Source: JAAXPZ01 sp965215705
Lineage (GTDB): Bacteria; Campylobacterota; Campylobacteria; Campylobacterales; Sulfurovaceae
NCBI GenBank assembly: GCA_965215705.1
Contig: CBDCEE010000002.1
Location: 186,001 to 250,000, forward strand
DNA: 64,000 nt
Direction of reading: 5' to 3'
The notes under the pieces were generated by a model. That model ran no database searches. It saw only the letters and a program-made list of their open reading frames with translations, and was not told the DNA's origin. Shown one piece after another: positions 26,260 through 34,382 of the stretch. The first letter of the stretch is position 1. Every line of letters begins with the position of its first letter. Made by a program: the position numbers and the translations under genes.

Positions 26260-26288
26260 GACCCTCTCCCTATGTTAGTATTGAGTAT

Positions 26289-26294
26289 ATTATA
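26289..26294 (-). promoter_or_regulatory. -10 box of fic, with GTCGGTAA direct repeats upstream
   Basis: The minus strand reads TATAAT here, 30 bases before the TTG start. Two direct copies of GTCGGTAA (complement of 26301-26308 and 26312-26319) lie just upstream, in the place of a -35 box. The same octamer recurs inside the fic linker coding sequence. Confidence 0.55.
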
Positions 26295-26405
26295 GCATAA
26301 TTACCGACTTTTTACCGACCCACACTATAGAGATATCTACACATACTTCACAGGCACACAATAAGTGATCTCAAACAACCCCTATAGTAGAAGCAAACTA
26401 ACAAA

Positions 26406-26966
26406 TTATCTACTTGATTTCTCTGTTAAACCTGCATAGGTTTTAAACGTCAAACCAGTCCTCAAGTTAAACATCTTATCCAATATCTTTCTTGGTACAT
26501 TTGCTATGGCTAACACTTCATCTATGGAGTAATCACTTCCTTGTTCATCTAACAAATCAATGATTTTCATAATATTAAAAGGTAGTTTACTGGGTTTTAA
26601 TCGATTTTTAAAATAGGTATCGAGTGCATTTTCTAATATATTTTTTTCTAAAAAGATAGGCTCTTTATGACTCTGCATAAGTGCATCCATATGTTCTTCA
26701 TAAAAGAAAGAAGCCCCTGCTCCTCTAAATCTGATTGCTACGAGGTTTAACTCTTCATTTGACGAAATCTGCACAGACGCTTCATAGGCATTCATGAGTA
26801 TGGCTTGAAAGCTTTCTAGTCTATAAGCCTCGTTTCCAATCCATACTTCACACTCTGTGTCTTGATTAGTCAAAACTATCATCCCACCATTTGGCACGAG
26901 TTCATAGCTTGTACAGTTTGCTATGAGGTCATATCGGTCTATGTATTTTTTTAATTTTTTATCCAT
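26406..26966 (-). CDS. AraC-like transcription factor, probably truncated
   Basis: The 186-residue protein resembles DUF6597/AraC-type regulators: a sensory beta domain (PNGGMIVLTNQ, then LVAIRFRGAGASFFY) followed by one helix-turn-helix (SIDEVLAIANVPRKILDKMF). The reading ends TFKTYAGLTEKSSR, where AraC proteins normally continue with a second helix-turn-helix, so roughly 50 residues seem to be missing. No continuation is visible in the following 60 bases. ATG at 26966 is chosen; the frame runs on to 27026 but would overlap the small basic gene. Confidence 0.6.
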   Translation of the reverse strand: MDKKLKKYIDRYDLIANCTSYELVPNGGMIVLTNQDTECEVWIGNEAYRLESFQAILMNAYEASVQISSNEELNLVAIRFRGAGASFFYEEHMDALMQSHKEPIFLEKNILENALDTYFKNRLKPSKLPFNIMKIIDLLDEQGSDYSIDEVLAIANVPRKILDKMFNLRTGLTFKTYAGLTEKSSR

Positions 26967-26997
26967 AGTGATAGTATAGGGTTTAATTCCTAAACTA

Positions 26998-27093
26998 TTA
27001 AGATTTCTTTGCTTTTTTTGCTGCACGTTTTTCTTTTAAAGTTTTTTCTGATTTTTTCTTCACTGCTTTTTGTTTATCTTGACCTTTTGCCAT
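26998..27093 (-). CDS. small lysine/alanine-rich basic protein
   Basis: This 31-residue protein starts MAKGQDKQKAVKKK and ends KRAAKKAKKS, preceded by AGGAGATAAA as ribosome site. Such MAKGQDKxK proteins recur in proteobacteria, in my recollection often near cold-shock or RNA helicase genes, with no established role. It ends 31 bases before the AraC-like start. The near absence of non-basic residues suggests RNA or ribosome association. Confidence 0.65.
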   Translation of the reverse strand: MAKGQDKQKAVKKKSEKTLKEKRAAKKAKKS

Positions 27094-27191
27094 TTTATCT
27101 CCTTTGTTTGGATTTGTATGTCATACAGTCTATACCATTTATACTTAAGGGGATATCTATGAGTTAAATACAATATAGATATGATACGGCT

Positions 27192-27509
27192 ATGATAATC
27201 TTAGACTTCGAAACAAACTCAACAAATATACATGATGTCATAGAAGTAGCAGCCTTTCGTGTGGCTCTAGTAAACAACATATATAAAGTGCTAGATACTT
27301 TTCATCGTTATTATTTCTCCCTGTATGAAGTAAACCCGCATGCTCTAGCAGTACATAAACTCTCTCCAGAGAGAATAGAAAGACTAAGAAAAGGCGTAAG
27401 CTATGAAGAGTACTTTGATGATGAGCAGTACCATAGTGCTATTTATGATGTGACTAAGACCTTGGAGATTTTGAATAGGATGGAGTGTACAGTCTCTAAG
27501 GCTATGTAA
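27192..27509 (+). pseudogene. DnaQ-like 3'-5' exonuclease with internal deletion
   Basis: The 105-residue frame has the Exo I motif (ILDFETNS, then VIEVAAFRV) at the start and an Exo III-like segment (EQYHSAIYDVTKTLEIL) near the end. The middle of the domain, which should hold the Exo II N-x2-F-D motif and about 60 residues, is absent. SYEEYFDD runs straight into EQYHSA. The frame stays open, so a short protein may still be made, but it should lack exonuclease activity. Confidence 0.65.
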
Positions 27510-27534
27510 CTAGCAAATATCTGAACTAATCAGC

Positions 27535-27540
27535 TATAAT
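27535..27540 (+). promoter_or_regulatory. -10 box of the helicase C-domain gene
   Basis: TATAAT lies 27 bases before the ATG at 27568, with CAAGGAAA as ribosome site between them. Confidence 0.55.
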
Positions 27541-27567
27541 CCAAAAAACGTTCCAAGGAAACACCCC

Positions 27568-28197
27568 ATGTCTGAACAAACTGATACACCTAAAGAAAAA
27601 ATATATTACGACCAAAGATCTGTGGCTTTACGTACTACTCAGAGTGTCTATTTGGTAAAAGAGCATGACAAGGCTACTATGCTTGGGTTACTTCTACATG
27701 ACTATAAAGAAAAACAAGTAGTCATAGTCGTCAAAAGTAAGAAAAAAGCAGATACTTTGAGTGAGCTATTAAAGTCAAAAGAGTTCAATGCCACAGCTGT
27801 CCATGGGAACCATAGAGAAACACAGCAGCAAGAGGCTGCAACAAGCTTTAATGATGGTTCTCTACATATTATTATCACTACAGACATGATATTGAAAACC
27901 CTAGGGCTTGAAAACATCAAACTTGTGATGTCTTATGATTTACCCGATACACCTCAAGAGTATTATAATCGTTTGGCTTTTATGAAAGAGATGGGTGCTG
28001 CTATGGCTCTTGTAAGTCCTGAAGATGAATATTTACTTGCTAAGATAGAATACAACATGAAAAAAGAGATAGAAGAAAAAACACTAGAAGGTTTTGTGGC
28101 AACGGACACACCTACGCACACAAATAAAACAAAAAAAGACAGAACTAAAAAACCTCGACGTCGTAAAAATAAAGTTAGAAAAGACACAAGTATATAA
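27568..28197 (+). CDS. stand-alone helicase C-terminal (RecA2) domain protein
   Basis: The 209-residue protein corresponds to the second RecA-like domain of DEAD-box RNA helicases. It contains VVIVVKSKKKADTLSELL, TAVHGNHRETQQQEA, LHIIITTDMILKTLGLENIKLVMSYDLP and a YYNRLAF segment in the position of the HRIGR motif. There is no Walker A or DEAD motif, so it cannot hydrolyse ATP on its own. The last 40 residues are very basic (KKDRTKKPRRRKNK), which suggests RNA binding. The start at ATG 27568 follows a ribosome site and its own promoter, so it looks like a real gene rather than a fragment. Confidence 0.75.
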   Translation: MSEQTDTPKEKIYYDQRSVALRTTQSVYLVKEHDKATMLGLLLHDYKEKQVVIVVKSKKKADTLSELLKSKEFNATAVHGNHRETQQQEAATSFNDGSLHIIITTDMILKTLGLENIKLVMSYDLPDTPQEYYNRLAFMKEMGAAMALVSPEDEYLLAKIEYNMKKEIEEKTLEGFVATDTPTHTNKTKKDRTKKPRRRKNKVRKDTSI

Positions 28198-28299
28198 TAT
28201 AACGCACATCTTTAATTTATATTTTTATTGGGTCTGTTTCATTTCTCGCATTGATGTATGTACAATACGCACAATACAGGCCAGGCGTTGAATATCTAC

Positions 28300-28325
28300 T
28301 CACACCCTCACCACCCAATACCTCA
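28300..28325 (-). pseudogene. remnant resembling the 3' end of a fic gene
   Basis: The complement of this segment matches the last 27 bases of the fic gene at 25303-25329, with one 1-base gap and about three substitutions. It reads RYWVVRV-stop where fic reads GYWEVRV-stop. No other fic sequence is preserved around it. Confidence 0.4.
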
Positions 28326-28344
28326 AGGTAGAGAGGGTATAAAA

Positions 28345-28959
28345 CTACGAAACGTGGAGTGATTCTCCTTTGCTATACTCCTTTTCGAGTACTTCATCAT
28401 CACACCAACGCTGATAGGTTCCAAAAACACGATCCCAGATATCTGTGGTGACACCATTATTCATTTTAGGATTTTTATGGTGTACCGCATGAAAGATTTG
28501 AAGATAGTGGAGGTAGTTGTTCTTAAATCGTTTACGATGCATCATGTGATGGAGGATACCGTAGTGAAAATATCCCAAGGCCAATCCCCCTACCAGTGCA
28601 AAGGCATCTGCCTGACGCATGATCAGTGAAAAAAGTCCTACAAACAGTAGCGCGATGACTGCTGACATGAAAAAAGGCATGGCATCATAGCTTTTAGGGT
28701 TTTGGTGATGATGGGCATGCCCATCAATAAAGACCTTAAAGGGATGTTTGAGATGAAATAGCCATGCATGTACTGCGTATTCTAAAAATGTAAAAAAGAA
28801 TACACCGATCAAGAAGAGTGCCAGTGTTGCCCATGCATCCTCGCTGAGAGTGAGAGCATAAAAGAGAAAAACTATGGCCGTCATGCCATCTACTACCAGA
28901 CTGGCATAATAGTTTTCCTTAGTCTGTGTAAGTTTCAGTATTGTCTTTTTTGTATCCAT
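28345..28959 (-). CDS. sterol desaturase / fatty acid hydroxylase family protein
   Basis: The 204-residue membrane protein has the histidine clusters of the di-iron hydroxylase family: HAHHH (in DGHAHHHQNP), HHMMHRKRF and HAVHH (in IFHAVHHKNP), plus a DIWDRVFGTYQR end. Four hydrophobic segments place the active site on the cytoplasmic face. It probably hydroxylates or desaturates a lipid; the substrate cannot be read. It is at the shorter end of the family. It is transcribed alone on the minus strand. Confidence 0.85.
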   Translation of the reverse strand: MDTKKTILKLTQTKENYYASLVVDGMTAIVFLFYALTLSEDAWATLALFLIGVFFFTFLEYAVHAWLFHLKHPFKVFIDGHAHHHQNPKSYDAMPFFMSAVIALLFVGLFSLIMRQADAFALVGGLALGYFHYGILHHMMHRKRFKNNYLHYLQIFHAVHHKNPKMNNGVTTDIWDRVFGTYQRWCDDEVLEKEYSKGESLHVS

Positions 28960-29130
28960 TGTCCCACCCCTGCTTATTTGTTTTGATTATCAATATTATA
29001 ACATAAACTTTTAATACTTTCCATAGTTTGGATGCTATTATGGCTCAAAAAGGTTACTTCTTTATTACTTATACGTTACGCTGAGCTACTCTTTAGCATG
29101 AGTAACTCTTATCTATTTACCTATAAGGTT

Positions 29131-29352
29131 TTAATCCAGGTACCCATCTTTTTTCATCGATCTCTCTTCGACATACTCTCGATAGAGCAGTGCCAGTCCC
29201 AATACGACGATGACGATGACACCCGCAGTGATAGTGACCTTTACGAAGGTAGCCCAAGAGATAGCTGTACCCCAGAGCCAGACTAAGGCAAAGATGGCAT
29301 AGGCTGCCAATATAACTCCCGTGGTGATACTTGCGATTTTCATGGCATTCAT
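29131..29352 (-). CDS. small two-span membrane protein
   Basis: I do not recognise this 73-residue protein. It has two hydrophobic segments (residues about 8-30 and 35-58) and a charged C-terminus (YREYVEERSMKKDG). The start is ATG 29352, which overlaps the stop of the DUF4177-like gene upstream; a second in-frame ATG lies nine bases later. Coupling to that gene suggests a joint envelope role, but nothing more can be said. Confidence 0.65.
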   Translation of the reverse strand: MNAMKIASITTGVILAAYAIFALVWLWGTAISWATFVKVTITAGVIVIVVLGLALLYREYVEERSMKKDGYLD

Positions 29353-29564
29353 GATGCACTCCTTTTCATAATAACGATATAACCCTCTCTTTTGAAGAAG
29401 AGCAACATCCTACGGATATCTTTCTCCATGGTTACCACTTCCCAGCCCTCAGATGCATTGGCATTGAGAAACTCAGAGAACTTGACTGGATTGATCTTGG
29501 ATTGCCCCAATAGAAGTGAACCAATCATACCTTCTTGGTAGATTACCGCCTTATAACGTTGCAT
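29349..29564 (-). CDS. DUF4177-like small protein
   Basis: This 71-residue protein starts MQRYKAVIYQEG and contains FLNANASEGWEVVTMEKD. This is the LN-x-A-(x)EGWE pattern of DUF4177 proteins, small two-layer domains of unknown function. It lacks a signal peptide and any membrane span. Its stop overlaps the start of the small membrane protein by four bases. It is divergent from the response regulator gene. Confidence 0.7.
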   Translation of the reverse strand: MQRYKAVIYQEGMIGSLLLGQSKINPVKFSEFLNANASEGWEVVTMEKDIRRMLLFFKREGYIVIMKRSAS

Positions 29565-29621
29565 ATTTACCTTTCAAATACTATTTTTGCTATTATACTC
29601 TATTATGTTAACGGAGAGAAG

Positions 29622-30299
29622 ATGAAAATACTAATTATCGAAGATGATCCAGAACTGTCTATGATACTATCCAGCTATCTGACAAAGCATGGTATGGAAG
29701 TAATATCTGCAGAAGAGCCTTATCTGGGGATGTCCCTTTTGACGCAGCATGAGTTTGATCTGATCATTCTAGATCTGACACTACCCGGGATGGATGGGTT
29801 GGAGGTAGTGGAGAAGATCCGTGAAACGTCTAATATCCCTATCATTATCTCTTCTGCAAGAGATGATATCACCGATAAAGTGATAGGGCTGGAGCGAGGT
29901 GCAGATGATTATATGCCAAAACCGTATGATCCTAGAGAGCTGGTGACACGGATCAAAACGATCTTGCGTAGAACCAATGTCTCTACAGAGCCAGTAGAGC
30001 CCAAAGAGGAGATCTTCAGACTGGATCAAGAGGGGCGAGTCATTGAGTTCAAAGGTATTATGTTGGATCTGACCGCCGCTGAGTTTGATGTCCTTGCGAT
30101 GTTGATACAGCACAAGAACGGCTCTGTCTCCCGTGAGCAGCTAATCTATGAGAGTGAGCATATCGATGATGAAAGTTCGATCAAAAATATCGATGTGATC
30201 ATCTCCAGAATCCGTAATAAAATTGCAGCACTCGATGATGCGCATACCTATATCAAGCCAGTACGAGGGGTAGGATACCTTTTGACTGACAGGGTTTAA
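29622..30299 (+). CDS. OmpR-family response regulator (ArsR-like)
   Basis: The 225-residue protein has a receiver domain with the phosphorylated Asp51 in IILDLTLPGMDG, acidic residues EDD at 7-9 and the lysine in YMPKPYDPREL. The C-terminal OmpR winged helix includes SIKNIDVIISRIRNKI and GVGYLL. ATG at 29622 behind GGAGA is chosen; the longer frame from 29535 has no family support. The kinase gene follows after 5 bases. The pair looks like the acid-response ArsRS type of Helicobacter and Campylobacter, but the signal is not known here. Confidence 0.9.
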   Translation: MKILIIEDDPELSMILSSYLTKHGMEVISAEEPYLGMSLLTQHEFDLIILDLTLPGMDGLEVVEKIRETSNIPIIISSARDDITDKVIGLERGADDYMPKPYDPRELVTRIKTILRRTNVSTEPVEPKEEIFRLDQEGRVIEFKGIMLDLTAAEFDVLAMLIQHKNGSVSREQLIYESEHIDDESSIKNIDVIISRIRNKIAALDDAHTYIKPVRGVGYLLTDRV

Positions 30300-30304
30300 C
30301 AGTA

Positions 30305-31537
30305 GTGAAAAATATCTCTGTAACCACCTTTATCCATACACTGTTTCTGTTGGTGTTTTCTGTATTTTTGGCAGCATTTTATTTTTTTCATACAGCAACC
30401 ACAGAGAGCAGAAAGCCACAAAAGGTAACACGATATAAGCCTATCTCTGACTCCTTTCTCTTTCGTGAAACCCTAGATATGACACCTCATACACTCAGAC
30501 AGTTCTATGATGATTATAAAATAGAGCCTATCTCAACCAAAAAGGCACTCAAAGAGATAGAGAAGAGCGGTGAGACAATCTTTGAGGGGCAGACGATCTA
30601 TGGGAGATTTAGGGTCTTTAAAACACAGGAGCATTACTATATCTATGTACAGAGGCTAGGCTATACACAGATGTTTGTAGATAACCAATCTAATTATTAT
30701 GAGGGTATCTATAAGCTGGTACTCTCTATCGGAAGTGCTATGTTGGTACTGTTTTTACTGATCTATATCATGATCCTCAAAAAGCTCTATCCCCTTAAAC
30801 GGCTACATAAACAGATCGAGCAGTTTGCTGATGGAAATCTCGATATCCATATCGACAACCAAGGCGGTGATGAGATCGGTAAGATCGCACAGAGCTTTGA
30901 CAAAGCGATCGGACATATCCGGCAGCTGATCTCCTCCAAAAACCTCTTTATGCGTAATATCATGCATGAGCTCAAAACCCCCATCACCAAAGGACGTATC
31001 GTCTCGGAGACGATCGATGATCCTATGGCAAAAAAAGTCCTCATACGTGCGTTTGAACGGATGAATGAGCTCATCTCTGATCTGGCAGATGTAGAACGGA
31101 TCACCATGTATAATTTTGAACCGACAAAAGCACAGATCACACTGCAGGATGTGATTGATCGTACAGAGCGTGTGTTGATGGCTGATCATGAAAAATATTC
31201 TATCAAGATAACAGACAGACCACTCTATACAGATAAAAAATTGCTGGCACTGACACTGAAAAACCTGATGGACAATGGCATTAAGTATGGTACCGATAAG
31301 CATGTAAAAGTGATGAGTGTAGGTAACCGTATAGAGGTGCGTTCCAAGGGAGAGCCACTCAAAGAGGAGTTCTCTTTTTATACAGAGCCATTTTCACAGG
31401 ACGAGAAACGGAGCCATGGATTTGGATTGGGGCTTTATATTGTCAATAATATTCTGGAGAAACTGGGGTATGGATTTAAATATAGTTACGACAAGAGTAT
31501 GGGAGAGAATGTATTTAGTGTCATAATGGATGCATAG
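30305..31537 (+). CDS. sensor histidine kinase (ArsS-like)
   Basis: The 410-residue kinase has an N-terminal membrane span (about 9-28), a short periplasmic sensor, and a second span (about 136-157). A HAMP-like linker follows, then the phospho-acceptor His221 in IMHELKTPITKGR and an ATPase domain with NLMDNGIKYG and HGFGLGLYIVNNIL. The ending (KLGYGFKYSYDKSMGEN) is typical of ArsS-like kinases. The start is GTG at 30305. It should phosphorylate the regulator encoded just upstream. Confidence 0.88.
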   Translation: MKNISVTTFIHTLFLLVFSVFLAAFYFFHTATTESRKPQKVTRYKPISDSFLFRETLDMTPHTLRQFYDDYKIEPISTKKALKEIEKSGETIFEGQTIYGRFRVFKTQEHYYIYVQRLGYTQMFVDNQSNYYEGIYKLVLSIGSAMLVLFLLIYIMILKKLYPLKRLHKQIEQFADGNLDIHIDNQGGDEIGKIAQSFDKAIGHIRQLISSKNLFMRNIMHELKTPITKGRIVSETIDDPMAKKVLIRAFERMNELISDLADVERITMYNFEPTKAQITLQDVIDRTERVLMADHEKYSIKITDRPLYTDKKLLALTLKNLMDNGIKYGTDKHVKVMSVGNRIEVRSKGEPLKEEFSFYTEPFSQDEKRSHGFGLGLYIVNNILEKLGYGFKYSYDKSMGENVFSVIMDA

Positions 31538-31552
31538 GAGTGATACATGCCC

Positions 31553-32842
31553 CTATGATTTCAAGGCATCTGCGATGAGCTCTACGGGGTTTTTGAAGAC
31601 TACATCTACCTCTGCTTGATGTAGAGAGTTGCTGATCTGCATACGACAGGCACTGCACTCTGCTGAGACGATCTGTGCGCCTGTGTCACGGATCATAGCA
31701 GCCTTGGGCTTGCCGGCGGCTTCTGCGAGGTGGTACTTCTCTGTCTGCATCGTCACACCACCGAAACCGCAGCATCTAGCGGAGTCACTCATCTCCGTGA
31801 TCTCATAGTTCTGAGAGAGGAGCTCTCTAGGCTCTTGGGAGATACCTTGGACGAGATTGGCATGGCAGGCATCATGGTACGTGACGGTCTCTTCAAACTT
31901 TTTGCCTTTGGCAGCGAGCCTCTCTTTGAGGTCTGTGTGTTTTTCAAACCATTCGGTTACCATAAATATCTTCTCATTGAGTGCCTTGGCACGGTCTGCC
32001 CACTCATCCATACCTTGGTTACGGAGGAAGACCTCCCAATCATGCTTGATCATGGCTGAGCAGGTGGCTTCGGGGATGATGATCGCTTCTACCTCGTTGA
32101 TAAAAGTCTCAAAGTAGGCGATATTTTTCTTGGTCAGGGTTTCTACGGTGTAAAAATCTCCCGTAAAATAGGCAGGTGCAGAGCAGCAGGACTGCTCCTT
32201 GGGGATGAACGCATCGATGCCAAGATCTGCCAAGATATCAATCAGGCTATCACCGATACTGGTATAGTTGTAGTTGCCCAGGCATCCGATGAATATCGCT
32301 ACGCGTCTCTTCCCCCCATGAGATATCTCTTCTGGGTACTTGTTCATAAAGCTGGTTTTGCTCAGGCTTGGTAGAAGCCTGCCGCTCTTGAGGATAGGCA
32401 TCTTGAAACGAGGGATCATACCGCCTCGTTTGGTATCTTCTTGGAATCCACAGGTTTTAAATGTATACCCTAGCTTCATCATCAGATCCATCAGCCAGCG
32501 GTGACGCAACAGGGTAAAGAAGGCACGCTTGAACCATGCGATACCATACTTGCCTGCAATACGGGCGCGGACCTCTTCGATGACCATATCTGTAGGCAGA
32601 TCATTGGGACACACATCTACACACTGGGTACAGAGAAAACAGCTCTCAAAGATATCTTTGGCGGTCTTGTCCAGCTCCAAATGCCCCTGCTTGTAGGCGC
32701 CAAGAAGTTCTATGAATCCTCTAGGAGAAGTGGTTTCGTCTGGGTTGATCTGATGGATGGTGCAGACGGGGATACATTTACCACACTTGATGCAGTCGTC
32801 ACTGGTTTTGGTGAAGTCGAAGATCTCTTCTAGTTGGTTCAT
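31553..32842 (-). CDS. Fe-S oxidoreductase with two CCG domains (GlcF-like)
   Basis: The 429-residue protein starts with two [4Fe-4S] motifs, CIKCGKCIPVC and CFLCTQCVDVCP. Two CCG cysteine-rich domains follow, with ESCCSAPAYFTGD and ARCCGFGGV. This is the layout of glycolate oxidase GlcF, lactate LutA and heterodisulfide reductase HdrD-like electron carriers. No flavoprotein GlcD-like partner is nearby, so the substrate is unknown. It lies downstream of argF and hemN on the same strand after a 159-base gap with a hairpin, so it may have its own promoter. Confidence 0.85.
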   Translation of the reverse strand: MNQLEEIFDFTKTSDDCIKCGKCIPVCTIHQINPDETTSPRGFIELLGAYKQGHLELDKTAKDIFESCFLCTQCVDVCPNDLPTDMVIEEVRARIAGKYGIAWFKRAFFTLLRHRWLMDLMMKLGYTFKTCGFQEDTKRGGMIPRFKMPILKSGRLLPSLSKTSFMNKYPEEISHGGKRRVAIFIGCLGNYNYTSIGDSLIDILADLGIDAFIPKEQSCCSAPAYFTGDFYTVETLTKKNIAYFETFINEVEAIIIPEATCSAMIKHDWEVFLRNQGMDEWADRAKALNEKIFMVTEWFEKHTDLKERLAAKGKKFEETVTYHDACHANLVQGISQEPRELLSQNYEITEMSDSARCCGFGGVTMQTEKYHLAEAAGKPKAAMIRDTGAQIVSAECSACRMQISNSLHQAEVDVVFKNPVELIADALKS

Positions 32843-32900
32843 TTCTTTTCTTTTTATCCTATTGGAATATGCTTGCTTGTTCTTGTTTTATAAATATAGG

Positions 32901-32918
32901 GTTGGCTTTAGCCGACCA
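32901..32918. other. 8-bp stem hairpin between hemN and the Fe-S gene
   Basis: GGTTGGCT and AGCCGACC pair (one G-U) around TT, in the gap after hemN. The tract that follows in the minus direction is only weakly U-rich, so a terminator role is uncertain. Confidence 0.45.
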
Positions 32919-33001
32919 AAATACACACATAGAGGTCTACAGTGATCTTCTAATATATCATCTGTTTGTTAATATCCCCAAGTATCTCTGTTCAAAATCT
33001 C

Positions 33002-34369
33002 TTAGACAGTTTTCGAGAAGCTCTTCTTATCTCCACCATACTGGTGCATATAGGCATCAAATGGCATGGCAATATTTCGGATCAGTAGCGTACCTGTGGG
33101 GCTGACGGAGATCTTCTCGTCAGTGATAGTGACCAGGTCTCCTTCTACAAACTCCTGTAGTGCTTCGAGTGCATCACTAAAATAGACCTTGAAATCAATC
33201 CCATGCTCGCTTTCTACCCTTTTGATATCGATGGAAAAGTTTGCCATGAGCTCCATAATGACCGCTTTTCGCAAGAAATCATCATCGCTCAACTCTAAGC
33301 CTTTCTCGAAGGGTAGTCTTCCTGCATCGATCGCTGCTTCATAGGCTTTCATATCTTTGGTATTTTGGGCATAGTATCTACTGCCCTCTCCGATACTGGT
33401 CAGTCCGATACCGATGAGGTTGGCTCCGCCTTTGGTGGTATAGCCTTGGAAGTTTCGGTGGAGTTCACCTTTGGCGATCGCACCAAAGAGCTCATCATCA
33501 GGCTTTGCAAAGTGATCCATGCCGACCATCTTGTAGCCATTTCCTTCGAAAAACTCTATAGTATGCTGGAAGATCTTGAGCTTGACATCTGGAGAGGGGA
33601 GTGTGGTCTCATCAAATTTACGCATGGTCTTTTTGAGCCAAGGGACATGGGCATAGTTAAACACTGCCAGTCGGTTGGGCTCGATACTGAATGCCTCTTC
33701 GAGTGTCTTGGAGAAACTCTCAAAGGTCTGGTAAGGGAGACCATAGATCAGATCCATATTGATACTCTCGATACCATACTTTCTGGCTAGATCCACCGCT
33801 GCTTTGGTGATATCATAGGGCTGGATACGGTGTATCTCTTTTTGGACCTTGGGATCAAAATCCTGTACCCCAAAGCTGATACGGGTAAAGCCATGATTTT
33901 TGAATACTTTCATCTGATCTTCGTTGAAAAAGCGTGGATCGATCTCTACACTTACCTCTGCTTCAGGGCTCCAATTGGGGATTTTCTCTTTGACATAGGA
34001 GATGATCTCATCGAGTTCAAAATCTTTGTAGTAGGTTGGTGTGCCTCCACCAAAGTGGAACTGGATCAGCTCACGGCTGGTATCGAGATGCTGTACGAGG
34101 ATATCGATCTCTTTTTTGAGATAGGTGATATAATCACTGAGCTTGCTCTCTTTGGAAGTAAAGACCACATTACATCCACAGAAGTAACAGGCACTACGGC
34201 AAAAGGGCAAGTGAATATAGATGGAGATCTGCTCAGTACCATTTTCGAGATACTGGATGTACTTGTCATAATCAAATTTCTCATCAAACTCCAGTGCCGT
34301 AGGGTAACTGGTATAGCGAGGGCCTGGTTTGGAATATTTGCTAAATTTTTCTAAGTCTATTTGGCTCAA
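33002..34369 (-). CDS. hemN: oxygen-independent coproporphyrinogen III oxidase
   Basis: HemN is a radical SAM enzyme that decarboxylates coproporphyrinogen III without oxygen. The 455-residue protein has the cluster motif CRSACYFCGC near residue 56 and the substrate-binding GGGTPTYY. It also has the HemN-specific start PGPRYTSYPTALEF and the C-terminal domain missing from HemW. The start is TTG at 34369 behind AAGGA. argF ends 13 bases upstream, so the two are probably co-transcribed. With hemB at 3.6 kb this is the second haem gene in the window. Confidence 0.93.
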   Translation of the reverse strand: MSQIDLEKFSKYSKPGPRYTSYPTALEFDEKFDYDKYIQYLENGTEQISIYIHLPFCRSACYFCGCNVVFTSKESKLSDYITYLKKEIDILVQHLDTSRELIQFHFGGGTPTYYKDFELDEIISYVKEKIPNWSPEAEVSVEIDPRFFNEDQMKVFKNHGFTRISFGVQDFDPKVQKEIHRIQPYDITKAAVDLARKYGIESINMDLIYGLPYQTFESFSKTLEEAFSIEPNRLAVFNYAHVPWLKKTMRKFDETTLPSPDVKLKIFQHTIEFFEGNGYKMVGMDHFAKPDDELFGAIAKGELHRNFQGYTTKGGANLIGIGLTSIGEGSRYYAQNTKDMKAYEAAIDAGRLPFEKGLELSDDDFLRKAVIMELMANFSIDIKRVESEHGIDFKVYFSDALEALQEFVEGDLVTITDEKISVSPTGTLLIRNIAMPFDAYMHQYGGDKKSFSKTV

Positions 34370-34382
34370 ATTTTATCCTTGT

